DNA from: Pseudomonadota bacterium
GTDB taxonomy: Bacteria > Pseudomonadota > Gammaproteobacteria > Burkholderiales > Burkholderiaceae_C
Direction: 5' to 3'
NCBI GenBank assembly: GCA_021808445.1
Contig: JAKBBP010000023.1
Location: forward strand, 1 to 42,056
DNA: 42,056 nucleotides
The notes below the pieces were generated by a model, which did no database searches, was not told the origin of the DNA, and saw only the letters and a program-made list of their open reading frames with translations. Both the position numbers and the translations under genes were made by a program. Below are positions 1 through 8,361 of this stretch, in pieces. Every line of letters begins with the position of its first letter. Position 1 is the stretch's first letter.

Positions 1-94
1 CTTCGCTGGCGACACGACCGAGGACCTTGTCCGTGGCGTCGATCACAAACCATTCATGCTTCACTTCGGCCGGCTTGGCGCTGAAGGTTTTCAT
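1..94 (-). CDS. rplM: 50S ribosomal protein L13, N-terminal part (cut by window edge)
   Basis: Reading the minus strand from the ATG at 94-92 gives about 31 codons beginning [20 protein letters not shown] and continuing [11 protein letters not shown] to the window edge. This is the typical N-terminus of betaproteobacterial ribosomal protein L13, an early-assembling 23S rRNA-binding protein of the large subunit. The rest of the gene, and normally rpsI after it, lies outside the window. A candidate promoter sits about 220 bp upstream, which implies a leader of roughly 210 nt. The identification rests on sequence recognition of a short but distinctive stretch. Confidence 0.9.
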   Translation of the reverse strand, partial: MKTFSAKPAEVKHEWFVIDATDKVLGRVASE

Positions 95-314
95 GGTGGT
101 GGATACGATGGTTCGATGGGGCCGTTTTTCCCGCTCTTGGCAAGGCGGGCTCTGCCCTGGCATTCGGAGGGGCGCGGGCCGGCGGACAGGAAGCCGGCCC
201 TCGTGCAGGCGGCTCGGGGGAGCCGTTGCAGTCGCTGCGAGGGCTTGCACCCCTGCGGCTTGCATCCCTGCAGATTCCGAAGCGTTTTCCGGTGGCCAAA
301 AACCGGAACCGTTC

Positions 315-344
315 ATTCTACGCCTATTTGCCGGCGATCCCCAA
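315..344 (-). promoter_or_regulatory. Candidate sigma-70 promoter for rplM with long leader (95-308)
   Basis: On the minus strand TTGGGG (344-339) and TAGAAT (320-315) are separated by 18 bp, a reasonable -35/-10 pair pointing at rplM. Transcription would start near 308, giving a leader of about 210 nt with no open frame that I believe. The leader holds two imperfect direct copies of TGCAAGCC followed by a CAG-containing tail near 238-275. The stretch 95-391 contains nothing else I can support. No experimental evidence; this is pattern recognition only. Confidence 0.4.
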
Positions 345-391
345 ACCGCCGCCGGTTTCCAACGAGGATGGGGCGCGGCGCCGCAACGGCC

Positions 392-1816
392 TCAGGCCCA
401 GCGTTTCATCACCGCGATCAGGCGCGCGAAGGTCCTGCCGTAGGGCGGGCGCACCAGCGCGGTGCCCGCCAGCCGGCGCTGCGCCAGGATCGGCTTGAGC
501 TTGCTGAAGGTGTCGAAGCCCCAGCGCCCATGGTAATGCCCCATGCCGGAGGGGCCGACGCCGCCGAAGGGCAATTCGTCCTGCGCCACGTGCATCAGCG
601 TGTCGTTCAGGGTCACGCCCCCGGAATGGGTCGTGCGCAGCATCTGCTCGATGCGCCGGTCGTCGTTGTCGAACCAGTACAGGGCCAGCGGGCGTGCTTG
701 CTCGTTGATGCGGGCGATGGCCTCGTCGGTCGATTCGTAGCCCAGCAGGGGCAGCAGGGGACCGAAGATCTCCTCCTGCATGGCCTGCAGGCGTGCCGGA
801 GGGTCCAGCAGCAGCGCCGGCGCCAGCCGGTGGCGGGCGTCCTGCGCCTGCTCGCCCTCGAACAACGGCACCACAGGCACGCCAGCCTCGCGCGCCTGCT
901 CGAGCATCGAGGCCAGGCGCACGTAGTGCCGGGTGTCGATGATGCTGCAGTAATCGGCGCTGAGCAGGCCTTGCGGGTACATTTCCCGAGCCGCGCGCAC
1001 GCATTCGTCCGCAAAGGCCTGCAACTGCCCGCGGGGAACGTGCACATGGTCCGGCGCCACGCAGGTCTGGCCGGCGTTGACCAGCTTGCCGTAGACGATG
1101 CGCCGCGCCGCCAGGCGCAGGTCGCAGTCCGGAGCCAGCACCGCGGGCGATTTCCCCCCGAGTTCCAGGGTCACGGGAACGAGCCGGGCGCTGGCGGCGC
1201 TCATCACCCGCCGCCCCACTGCGGTGGATCCCGTGAACAGCAGGTGGTCCAGGGGCAGCGAGGAAAAGGCCGCTGCCTGCTCGGCCCCGCCGGTGAACAC
1301 GGCCAGCTCGTCGGGGTCGAAGCGCTCGCGCACGAGCTCGGCGAACAGGCCCGCGAAGGCCGGCGCGTACTCGGACAGCTTGAGCATCGCCCGATTGCCC
1401 GCCACCAGCGCCGACGCCAGCGGGCCCACGGCCAGGTACAGCGGGTAGTTCCACGGCGCGATGATGCCCACCACGCCCAGCGGCTGCGGCAGGACCCGGG
1501 CACCGGCCGGGCGGAACCAGATGCCGGGACGGGCCCTGCGCACGCGCATCCACGCGCGCCCGTGGCGCAACGCGTGGCGCAGCGCCGACAGCGAGGGCAC
1601 CAGCTCCAGTCCCTGCGTCTCGGCATGGGAACGCTGGCCGAAGTCGGAGGCGATGGCCTCGCAGATACGCGGCTCGGCCTCGTCCAGCAGGGTCAGCAGG
1701 CGACGCAGGCGGTCGGCGCGCAACTCCCACGGCGGGTAGGGATCGGCGCGGAACGCGTCACGTTGCAAGGCGTACGCGGCATGCAGATCCGAAGAGAAAG
1801 GCTGGGCGCGTTCCAT
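392..1816 (-). CDS. Aldehyde dehydrogenase, coniferyl-aldehyde dehydrogenase type
   Basis: A 474-residue NAD(P)-dependent aldehyde dehydrogenase that should oxidise an aldehyde to the carboxylate. Visible landmarks are the PWN motif (121-123), the cofactor-binding lysine in MLKLSE (K146), the nucleotide-fold FTGS (194-197), the general base Glu218 in LELGGKSP, and the catalytic Cys252 in NAGQTCVAPD. EEIFGP and the C-terminal SGMGHYHG pattern also fit. The ending and the short N-terminus, without a long leader, resemble the coniferyl aldehyde dehydrogenase / long-chain aldehyde branch (CalB-like) rather than the betaine type. It stands alone, divergent from the MBL-fold gene. The true substrate cannot be read from the sequence; a fatty or aromatic aldehyde is likely. 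Confidence 0.88.
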   Translation of the reverse strand: MERAQPFSSDLHAAYALQRDAFRADPYPPWELRADRLRRLLTLLDEAEPRICEAIASDFGQRSHAETQGLELVPSLSALRHALRHGRAWMRVRRARPGIWFRPAGARVLPQPLGVVGIIAPWNYPLYLAVGPLASALVAGNRAMLKLSEYAPAFAGLFAELVRERFDPDELAVFTGGAEQAAAFSSLPLDHLLFTGSTAVGRRVMSAASARLVPVTLELGGKSPAVLAPDCDLRLAARRIVYGKLVNAGQTCVAPDHVHVPRGQLQAFADECVRAAREMYPQGLLSADYCSIIDTRHYVRLASMLEQAREAGVPVVPLFEGEQAQDARHRLAPALLLDPPARLQAMQEEIFGPLLPLLGYESTDEAIARINEQARPLALYWFDNDDRRIEQMLRTTHSGGVTLNDTLMHVAQDELPFGGVGPSGMGHYHGRWGFDTFSKLKPILAQRRLAGTALVRPPYGRTFARLIAVMKRWA

Positions 1817-1941
1817 GCGAAGTGGCCGAACGAGCGGCGGGGTGGGCGTGGCCTGCTCCCATGCTAGGCCACGCGCGCCGGGACGCCAAACCTGGCGTGC
1901 GCGGCGGTGTCGCCCGCGGCGCCGTATGCTGCGGCATCACG

Positions 1942-2895
1942 ATGAATGCCCTCCCGCAAACCCAGCTTCCTTCCGGCGTGCACGTGCTGGTCCACGACTG
2001 GCTGAGCGCCAACGCCGTCGTCCTGTGGGACGATGCCTGCACGGCCAGTGTGGTCGACACCGGGCATGTCTCGCGCGCGCGCGCGACCTGCGACGGCGTG
2101 GCCGGAGCCCTGGCCGGCCGGCGCCTGCGGCGCATCGTCAACACCCACCTGCATTCGGATCACTGCGGCGGCAATGCGAGCCTGCAGCGCGAGCTCGGCG
2201 CCGGCGCGGACTGCGCGATCCTCGTGCCGGCCGGGGAACTGCCAGGCGCGGGCGCCTGGGAGCAGCCCGAATCGGCCGTGGCGCAGGCGGGCCAGTGGGC
2301 CGAGCCTTTCCGGGCCGATGCCGGCTATGCGGCCGGCGACATCCTCTGGATGGGCGGCCTGCCCTGGCAGGCGCACGCCGCGGGAGGGCACGATGACCAC
2401 GCGCTGATGCTGTTCCAGCCCGACGCAGGGGTGTTGATCAGCGGCGATGCCCTGTGGGAGCACGGCTTCGGTGTCCTGTTCCCGGAGATCGACGGCGGCG
2501 ACGGCTTCGCCGCCCAGCGCCGCACCTTGCTGCGTATCGAGCAACTGGGGCCGCGCCTGGTGATTCCCGGCCACGGCCCCGTGTTCACGCAACCCGGCGC
2601 CGCGCTGGAGCGGGCGCATGCACGCCTGGACGTCTTCGAGGCCGATCCGATCCGGCACGCCGCGCACGCACTGCGGGTGTTGCTCAAGTTCCACGTCATG
2701 GAGCAGGCGCTCCCGCCGACCCGGGAAGCCCTGGCCAGCTGGTTTGGCTCCACCGCGATGGTGCGCCGCGCGTTGCGCCGTTTCTGGCCGGACCAGGCCG
2801 CGTCCGCCGTGTTCGAGCAGACCCTGGACGCTTTGGCGCGCGTGGGCGCGCTGCTGCCGCGCGGCGAACGGGTGGCCGATCCGGACCTGCACTGA
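1942..2895 (+). CDS. Metallo-beta-lactamase-fold hydrolase
   Basis: A 317-residue MBL-superfamily hydrolase. The metal-binding signature THLHSDHCGG is present (His69, His71, Asp73, His74). It is followed by the GGHDDHAL histidine, the bridging Asp in ISGDALW and the final histidine in IPGHGPVF, so both metal sites look complete. The C-terminal ~90 residues look like the winged-helix tail common in glyoxalase II-like/RNase Z-like family members. The substrate is unknown. I start at ATG 1942; the frame stays open back to 1822, but that would run almost to the divergent aldehyde dehydrogenase start, and the added residues look non-coding. recG follows 60 bp downstream on the same strand. Confidence 0.85.
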   Translation: MNALPQTQLPSGVHVLVHDWLSANAVVLWDDACTASVVDTGHVSRARATCDGVAGALAGRRLRRIVNTHLHSDHCGGNASLQRELGAGADCAILVPAGELPGAGAWEQPESAVAQAGQWAEPFRADAGYAAGDILWMGGLPWQAHAAGGHDDHALMLFQPDAGVLISGDALWEHGFGVLFPEIDGGDGFAAQRRTLLRIEQLGPRLVIPGHGPVFTQPGAALERAHARLDVFEADPIRHAAHALRVLLKFHVMEQALPPTREALASWFGSTAMVRRALRRFWPDQAASAVFEQTLDALARVGALLPRGERVADPDLH

Positions 2896-2955
2896 AGGGG
2901 CCAGGCTGCGCCCCTGTCCAGGACCCGCCGGGACCTTCCGCACAACCACCCCCCG

Positions 2956-5121
2956 ATGCCCGTCGCCGCTCCTTCCCCTTCCCGCAGGCGCGCTGCGCCG
3001 AGCAGCGTCGGCGCGCAGGCCGCGCCCGCCTCGCCGGGTGAGCGCCTGGGCCTGCGCAGCGACTGGGATTTCGCGCTGCACCTGCCGCTGCACTATGTCG
3101 ACGAAACCCGCATCACGCCCATCGTCCAGCTGCGCGAGGGGCGCATTGCCGTGGTGCAGGCGCGCGTGGTGCAGGCCGAGATCATGCCGGCGCGGCGCCG
3201 CGTGCTGCGGGTGACGGTGGAGGATGCCGAGGCGCGCCTGGAGTTGCGGTTTTTCCACTTCTATCCGAACTGGGCCCGCCAGTACGCGCCCGGCAAGGAG
3301 TTGCGCATCCGCGGCGAGCCGCGGCGCGGCCTGTTCGGTTTCGAGATGGTGCATCCGGTGTGCAGGGTGGCTGCTGCGGGCGAGGCCTTGCCCCGGAGCC
3401 TGACGCCAATCTATCCGGCCGGCGCGGGCATCAGTCAGGCCTGGTTGCGCAAGGCGGTGGCGGCGGCGCTGCGCCGCCTCGACGCGCGTGAGTGGCTGCC
3501 TGCGCAGCTGCTGGAGCGCCTGCGGCTGCCCCCCATCGCACAGGCGCTGCACCTGTTGCATGCCCCGCCGCCCGAGATGCCGCTGGAAGCGCTGGAACAG
3601 CGTAGCCATCCGGCCTGGCGCCGCGTGAAATTCGATGAGCTCCTGGCGCAGCAACTGGCGCAGCAAATGGCGCGCTCGCGCCGAGCCGAACAGCGCGCCT
3701 GGCCCATGCCCGAGCGCTCCGGAGGCCTGGTGCAGCGCCTGCTCCAGGCGCTGCCCTTCGCCTTGACGGCAGACCAGGCGGCCTGCGTTTCCGAGATCGC
3801 CCTCGATCTGCAACGCGAGCAGCCCATGCACCGGCTGCTGCAGGGCGACGTGGGTTGCGGCAAGACCGTGGTGGCCGCGCTGGCGGCGGCGCAAGCCATC
3901 GACAACGGTTTCCAGTGCGCGCTGATGGCACCCACCGACATTCTGGCCGCCCAGCATTTGCAGCGTCTGGCCGGCTGGCTGCAGCCACTGGGCGTGGGTG
4001 TGGCCTGGCTCAGTGGTGCCCAGCGCAAACGCGAGCGCGAGGCGGAACTGGCCCGCGCCGCCAGCGGCGAGGCGGCGCTGGTCATCGGCACCCACGCGGT
4101 CATCCAGGACAAGGTGCAGTTCGCCCGCCTGGGCCTGGCGCTGGTGGACGAGCAGCACCGTTTCGGCGTCGCGCAGCGCCTGAGCCTGCGCGCCAAGGGC
4201 GCCGGCGAGCAGCGCCAGCCCCATCTGTTGATGATGACCGCCACGCCGATTCCCCGCACCCTGGCGATGGCCGTGTTCGGGGACCTGGACATTTCCACCA
4301 TCGCGCACAGCCCGCCGGGCCGGCAGCCGGTGCGCACCCGCGTGTTCTCCTCCGATCAGCGCCGCGAGGCGGTCAAGGAGCGGGTGCGCGATCTCGTGCT
4401 CCAGGGACGTCAGGTGTACTGGGTATGCCCGCTGATCGAACCCAGCGAGCCCGTCGAAGGCGGGGCCGATGGCGGCGAGCCGGGGCCGGCCGCCGCGCGC
4501 CCGGCCGCGGGCGCCCGCGGCGGCCAGCCCGAGCTGCGCGCCGCGCTGGACGCCCACGCGGAACTGCAGGCGCTGCTGGGCGAGCAGGCCGGGTGCGTGG
4601 GGCTGCTGCACGGGCGCATGCCCTCGGCGCACAAGGCGCAGGTGATGGCGGATTTCGCCGCCGGGCGACTGCGCCTGCTGGTTGCGACCACGGTCATCGA
4701 AGTGGGTGTGGACGTGCCCTCGGCCAGCCTGATGGTCATCGAGCATGCCGAGCGCTTCGGTCTTTCCCAGCTGCACCAGCTGCGGGGCCGTGTGGGCCGG
4801 GGCAGTCAGGCCGCGCAATGCCTGTTGCTGTTTTCCGAGCCGCTGTCGCAGACCGCGAGGGCGCGCCTGCAGGCCATGCATGAAAGCAGCGACGGCTTCG
4901 TGCTCGCGCAGAAGGACCTGGAACTGCGCGGTCCCGGGGAACTTCTGGGGCAGCGGCAGTCGGGCCTGCAGGGCCTGCGCCACGCCGACCTGCGCGAGGA
5001 CGAGGATTTGCTGGAACTCGCGCGCGAGGCCGCGGCTTCGCTGCTGCGCGAACATCCCCTGGCCGCGCGCGAACACCTGCAGCGATGGCTGGGGGCCGGC
5101 ATGGACTGGCTGGCCGCCTGA
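2956..5121 (+). CDS. recG: ATP-dependent DNA helicase RecG
   Basis: RecG reverses stalled replication forks and branch-migrates Holliday junctions. The 721-residue product has the N-terminal wedge/OB domain (about 40-170), the Walker A motif GDVGCGKT (297-304), the DEQHRFGV box that serves as Walker B (near 395), the motif III MTATPIPRTLA, and the C-terminal helicase motifs ending in QLRGRVGRG. It is slightly longer than E. coli RecG (693). The extra length is mainly an N-terminal Ala/Pro-rich tail and a Gly/Ala/Pro-rich insert around residues 495-530 in the second helicase lobe. oxyR follows after 89 bp, a gene order common in Betaproteobacteria. Confidence 0.97.
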   Translation: MPVAAPSPSRRRAAPSSVGAQAAPASPGERLGLRSDWDFALHLPLHYVDETRITPIVQLREGRIAVVQARVVQAEIMPARRRVLRVTVEDAEARLELRFFHFYPNWARQYAPGKELRIRGEPRRGLFGFEMVHPVCRVAAAGEALPRSLTPIYPAGAGISQAWLRKAVAAALRRLDAREWLPAQLLERLRLPPIAQALHLLHAPPPEMPLEALEQRSHPAWRRVKFDELLAQQLAQQMARSRRAEQRAWPMPERSGGLVQRLLQALPFALTADQAACVSEIALDLQREQPMHRLLQGDVGCGKTVVAALAAAQAIDNGFQCALMAPTDILAAQHLQRLAGWLQPLGVGVAWLSGAQRKREREAELARAASGEAALVIGTHAVIQDKVQFARLGLALVDEQHRFGVAQRLSLRAKGAGEQRQPHLLMMTATPIPRTLAMAVFGDLDISTIAHSPPGRQPVRTRVFSSDQRREAVKERVRDLVLQGRQVYWVCPLIEPSEPVEGGADGGEPGPAAARPAAGARGGQPELRAALDAHAELQALLGEQAGCVGLLHGRMPSAHKAQVMADFAAGRLRLLVATTVIEVGVDVPSASLMVIEHAERFGLSQLHQLRGRVGRGSQAAQCLLLFSEPLSQTARARLQAMHESSDGFVLAQKDLELRGPGELLGQRQSGLQGLRHADLREDEDLLELAREAAASLLREHPLAAREHLQRWLGAGMDWLAA

Positions 5122-5166
5122 ACCCGGCGGCGACGCGGCAGCGGAGCGCGCTCAGGGGAGTTCTTG

Positions 5167-5181
5167 ATAGTTTTCAATCAT
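5167..5181 (+). promoter_or_regulatory. Candidate OxyR half-site upstream of oxyR
   Basis: ATAGTTTTCAATCAT matches the OxyR consensus half-site ATAG-N-T-NNN-A-N-CTAT at ATAG, the internal T and A, and two of the last four bases. It lies 30 bp upstream of the oxyR start, where an autoregulatory site would be expected. The adjacent second half-site, 22 bp downstream, is weak. Short AT-rich region in otherwise GC-rich DNA; no promoter elements were chosen with confidence. Confidence 0.4.
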
Positions 5182-5210
5182 TCGGCACGAAATGTGCTTT
5201 AATGGAAGCT

Positions 5211-6263
5211 ATGACCCTCACCGAACTGCGTTACATCGTCGCCGTCGCCCGTGAGCGCCATTTCGGGCGCGCAGCCGAGGCCTGCTTCGTGAGCCAGCCG
5301 ACCTTGTCGGTGGCGATCAAGAAGCTGGAGGAAGAACTCGATGTGAAGTTGTTCGAGCGCGGCGGCAGCGAGGTCAGCATCACCCCCATCGGGGCCGAGA
5401 TCATCGAGCAGGCGCAGCGGGTGCTGGAGCAATCCTCGGCCATTCGCGAAATCGCCAAGCGTGGCAAGGACCCCCTGGCCGGCCCCTTGCGCGTGGGGGT
5501 GATCTACACGGTGGCTCCCTACCTGCTGCCTCCGCTGGTGCGCCGGGTGATCGAGCTGACCCCGCAGATGCCCCTGCTGCTGCAGGAGCAGCTCACGGTG
5601 CGCCTTCTGGAAATGCTGCGCAATGGGGAGCTCGACGTGGCGGTGCTGGCCGAGCCCTTCCCCGATCACGGGCTCGCCACGGCGCCCCTGTACGACGAGC
5701 CGTTCCTGGTCGCGGTGCCGCGCGGGCACCGGCTGGCGCAGGCCGAGCCGGTGCGCAGCGAGGAAATCCGCGACGAAACCATGCTTCTGCTCGGAACCGG
5801 GCATTGCTTCCGCGACCACGTGCTGGAGGTGTGTCCGGAGTTTGCCCGGTTCTCGCCGGGCTCGGACGGCATCCGCAAGAGCTTCGAGGGCTCGTCGCTG
5901 GAGACCATCAAGCACATGGTCGCCTCCGGCATGGGCATCACGATCCTGCCCCGCATGTCGGCGCAGGTCGAGGCCGAAGGCGGGGGCGGTGGCCCCATCT
6001 GCTACGTGCCCTTCCTGGACCCGGTACCCACGCGTCGCGTGGTGCTGGCCTGGCGCAAGACCTTTACCCGCACGCTGGCCATCGAGGCGCTGCGCCGCGC
6101 CGTGCTGGAGTGCGAGTTGCCCGGGGTGCACAAGCTCGACCAGGCCATGGTGGATACGGTCCATGCCCCGGCAGCGGTGCAGGAGCAGGGGGCCGGGTCT
6201 GCGCTGGCGGCAGCGGCCACCGGTTCCGGCGGTCAGCGCGCGGCGGCCCAGGCCAGGCGCTGA
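5211..6263 (+). CDS. oxyR: Hydrogen-peroxide-sensing LysR-type regulator OxyR
   Basis: OxyR is oxidised by hydrogen peroxide through an intramolecular disulfide and then activates antioxidant genes. The N-terminal HTH reads MTLTELRYIVAVARERHFGR, and with the ATG at 5211 the redox cysteines fall at exactly 199 and 208 (GHCF and LEVC), the same numbers as in E. coli. That supports this start over the ATG at 5202. The product is 350 residues, about 45 longer than E. coli OxyR. The surplus is a C-terminal Ala/Gly/Gln-rich tail (about 305-350) with no recognisable fold. The likely target katG lies 2.3 kb downstream on the same strand. Confidence 0.96.
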   Translation: MTLTELRYIVAVARERHFGRAAEACFVSQPTLSVAIKKLEEELDVKLFERGGSEVSITPIGAEIIEQAQRVLEQSSAIREIAKRGKDPLAGPLRVGVIYTVAPYLLPPLVRRVIELTPQMPLLLQEQLTVRLLEMLRNGELDVAVLAEPFPDHGLATAPLYDEPFLVAVPRGHRLAQAEPVRSEEIRDETMLLLGTGHCFRDHVLEVCPEFARFSPGSDGIRKSFEGSSLETIKHMVASGMGITILPRMSAQVEAEGGGGGPICYVPFLDPVPTRRVVLAWRKTFTRTLAIEALRRAVLECELPGVHKLDQAMVDTVHAPAAVQEQGAGSALAAAATGSGGQRAAAQARR

Positions 6264-6300
6264 ACCTGGCGCAGGCACCGGCGCGGGCACCGGCGCGGGA

Positions 6301-6777
6301 CTATTCCACCTGCAGGGCCTGGGTGTTCTTGATCTCCTCCATGACGACGTAGGTGCGGGTCTCCCGCACGCCGGGCAGGCTGAGCAGGACCTTGTTCAGA
6401 AACTCGCGATAGGCGTCCATGTCGCTGACGCGGGTCTTCAGCAGGTAGTCGAAACCCCCGGCCACCAGGTAGCACTCGAGGATTTCCGGGCGTTCGCGAG
6501 CGGCTTCCTTGAAGCGCTCGAAGGCCTCCGGGGTGCTGCGGTCGAGCAGCACCTCGATGCACACCAGCAGCGAAGCCCCCAGCTTGTGGGGGTTCAGGCG
6601 TGCCTCGTAGCCGAGGATGTACTGTTCGCGCACCAGCCGCCGCACGCGCTCGAGCACCGCCGTCGGCGAAAGGTGCACCGCTTGCGCCAGTGCCAGATTG
6701 GACATGCGGCCATCGCCCTGGAGGAGGGCGAGAATGCGCCGGTCGACGCGATCGAGGGCGCTGGCGGCATCTTTCAT
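6301..6777 (-). CDS. Lrp/AsnC-family transcriptional regulator
   Basis: A 158-residue Lrp/AsnC (feast/famine) regulator. It has an N-terminal winged HTH (LDRVDRRILALLQ ... LSPTAVLERVRRL, residues 8-55) and a C-terminal RAM ligand-binding domain (CIEVLLD ... CYLVAGGFDYLLKTRV). It is of the leucine-responsive type, binding amino acids and acting as octamers. The start is the ATG at 6777, where the HTH begins in register; upstream in-frame codons give a proline/arginine-rich non-homologous extension. It is convergent with oxyR (37 bp apart) and divergent from proC, which makes an amino-acid or proline-related target plausible but unproven. Confidence 0.9.
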   Translation of the reverse strand: MKDAASALDRVDRRILALLQGDGRMSNLALAQAVHLSPTAVLERVRRLVREQYILGYEARLNPHKLGASLLVCIEVLLDRSTPEAFERFKEAARERPEILECYLVAGGFDYLLKTRVSDMDAYREFLNKVLLSLPGVRETRTYVVMEEIKNTQALQVE

Positions 6778-7300
6778 GGTTGGCAACCTCCGGAAGTCGG
6801 GTGGATCACGTCGGGGCGGCATGGCCGGCCCTGCGGCCGAACGCATGGGCCGGGCAAGCGTGCCGGGCAAGCCGCCTGACTGTGCGCCGCGCCAGGTAGG
6901 CGGCGACAAGAACAGGCGGCGACAGGAACAAGCGCGTATTGTCGCCCAGGAAATCTTTGGACGACATATTGAGCCTGTGCAATGTGTGCCCTTGTGGGGC
7001 TGCCCGCGGCCTGGACGGGTGTTGCACGAACGCGTCGGGCGGCGGTGGATCGGTGTGCGATTCCACGCCGGGGCTCATGGCTGGGCGCTCGGGCGCTGCA
7101 CGCGCCTGCGAGAAGCCAGCTTCGCTTGAAACTCGTTGATATGTCGAGAACTTGCGCCAACGCCTTGGACAATCGGTGAAAAAGTCATCGATTATGAATG
7201 GAATGTTCATTTCAAAAGCGAAACCATACGTATCAAGAGAGTACTATATGTGTTGCGGGGGGCTCCCAAGGCTGGAGCGTCGCCAGCGATAATGCGGCCC
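6778..7300. other. Non-coding region between the Lrp gene and proC, with an AT-rich patch
   Basis: This 523 bp divergent intergenic region has no gene I would defend. About 7,135-7,260 is markedly poorer in GC than its surroundings. It contains the inverted repeat ATGAA-TGGAATG-TTCAT (7194-7210) and a -10-like TACTAT (7242-7247) without a clear -35 partner. A 134-codon minus-strand frame (7210-6809) crosses it but has no recognisable sequence. The patch probably carries the proC promoter and operator; a decayed gene is an alternative. Confidence 0.5.
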
Positions 7301-8134
7301 ATGCAACCCATCACCATCGGCTTCATCGGCGGCGGCACCATGGCCGGCGCCATCCTCGGCGGCCTGCGCGCCGCGGGTGTCGCGGCCTCGAGCCTGCACG
7401 TGGTCGAACCTTTCGAGGCCCAGCGCCAGCGCCTGCGCGAGCAGTTCGGTGTCGAGCCCATCGCCGAGCCCGATGCGAGCCTGGAGGCCGTGGACCTCCT
7501 GGTCTGGGCGGTCAAGCCGCAACAATTCGCCCAGGCGGCCGGGTCCTTGCGGGAACGGTGCCCCCGGGCGGCTGAGCTGTTGCAATTAAGCATCATGGCC
7601 GGAGTCCGTTGTGCTGCGATATCGGCGCGCAGCGGGGCCGGGCGTGTCGTACGCAGCATGCCCAACACGCCGGCGCTGATCGGCCGCGGTGTGACGGGGC
7701 TGTACGCGAGCCCGGCCTGCGACGCGACGGATCGCGAGCTGGCCGAGCGCGTGCTGGGGGCCACGGGGCAGCTCGTCTGGGTGGACGAGGAGGGGCAGCT
7801 CGACGCCGTCACGGCCGTGTCCGGGTCCGGACCCGCCTACGTGTTCTACGTGCTCGAGGCCATGATCGCCTCGGGCGTGCGCCTGGGCCTGCCCGAGGCC
7901 GCCGCGAAGCGCCTGGCGCTGGGCACCATCGCCGGCGCCGCGGCCCTGGCCGAGGCCTCGCCGCTGAGCGCCGGCAAGCTGCGCGAGCAGGTCACGAGCA
8001 AGGGAGGCACCACGGCCGCCGCCCTGGAGGTGCTGAACGCGCGCGAGGTCGCCGGCGCCTTCGACCAGGCCTTGGAGGCCGCGGCCCGCCGGGCCGGCGA
8101 ACTTGCCGACGCGCTGGAACGGGACGCCTCCTGA
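7301..8134 (+). CDS. proC: Pyrroline-5-carboxylate reductase
   Basis: ProC performs the last step of proline synthesis, the NADPH-dependent reduction of 1-pyrroline-5-carboxylate. The 277-residue product opens with the Rossmann motif IGFIGGGTMAGAILGGL and has the SMPNTPALIG segment. It carries the family signature around VSGSGPAYVFYVLEAM, ending with the TSKGGTTAAALEVL region that shapes the active site in the dimer. I start at ATG 7301, just before the Rossmann strand; an in-frame ATG at 7292 would add three residues. Length and motifs are normal. tRNA-Ser follows 62 bp downstream. Confidence 0.96.
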   Translation: MQPITIGFIGGGTMAGAILGGLRAAGVAASSLHVVEPFEAQRQRLREQFGVEPIAEPDASLEAVDLLVWAVKPQQFAQAAGSLRERCPRAAELLQLSIMAGVRCAAISARSGAGRVVRSMPNTPALIGRGVTGLYASPACDATDRELAERVLGATGQLVWVDEEGQLDAVTAVSGSGPAYVFYVLEAMIASGVRLGLPEAAAKRLALGTIAGAAALAEASPLSAGKLREQVTSKGGTTAAALEVLNAREVAGAFDQALEAAARRAGELADALERDAS

Positions 8135-8196
8135 AGCCTGTCGCATCATCCGCGCGCCACGAGCGGGCAGCCTGCTGCTACGATGTCGGGCTTCCC

Positions 8197-8287
8197 GGAG
8201 AGATGGATGAGCGGTTTAAGTCGCACGCCTGGAAAGCGTGTAAGGGTTAACAGCCCTTCGGGGGTTCGAATCCCCCTCTCTCCGCCA
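8197..8287 (+). tRNA. tRNA-Ser (anticodon GGA)
   Basis: Acceptor arm GGAGAGA (8197-8203) pairs with TCTCTCC (8277-8283), followed by discriminator G and an encoded CCA (8285-8287). The anticodon stem CACGC/GCGTG encloses the loop CTGGAAA with anticodon GGA at 8231-8233, reading UCC/UCU. A long variable arm (about 8241-8258) marks a class II serine tRNA, and the T arm GGGGGTTCGAATCCCCC is perfect. Confidence 0.97.
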
Positions 8288-8296
8288 GAAAACCTG

Positions 8297-8329
8297 AGAA
8301 GCCCGACGCCGCGAGGTGCTCGGGCTTCT
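8297..8329 (+). terminator. Hairpin after tRNA-Ser
   Basis: AGAAGCCCGA (8297-8306) is perfectly complementary to TCGGGCTTCT (8320-8329) with a 13-nt loop, ten nucleotides past the tRNA CCA. Only a short, interrupted T run follows, so it could be an intrinsic terminator or a processing hairpin. Confidence 0.6.
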
Positions 8330-8361
8330 TGCATTGGAGCCTGCATGGTGTGTTGCAGGGC

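Noticed and set aside
56-1867. 603-codon plus-strand frame over the rplM leader and the aldehyde dehydrogenase
   Set aside because: The minus strand has full aldehyde dehydrogenase catalytic motifs; the plus frame has no family signature.
1864-5076. 1,070-codon open frame on the minus strand opposite the MBL and recG genes
   Set aside because: The plus strand encodes clear RecG and MBL proteins; the antisense frame is rich in Gln/His/Gly/Arg without homology, an effect of high GC3.
6809-7210. 134-codon minus-strand frame in the Lrp-proC gap
   Set aside because: No homology and Pro/Arg-rich composition; not reported as a gene, although the AT-rich start is noted as a finding.
8197-8287. tRNA-Ser as an integration site of a mobile element
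   Set aside because: No integrase gene and no direct repeat of the tRNA 3' end were found nearby; flanks are housekeeping genes.
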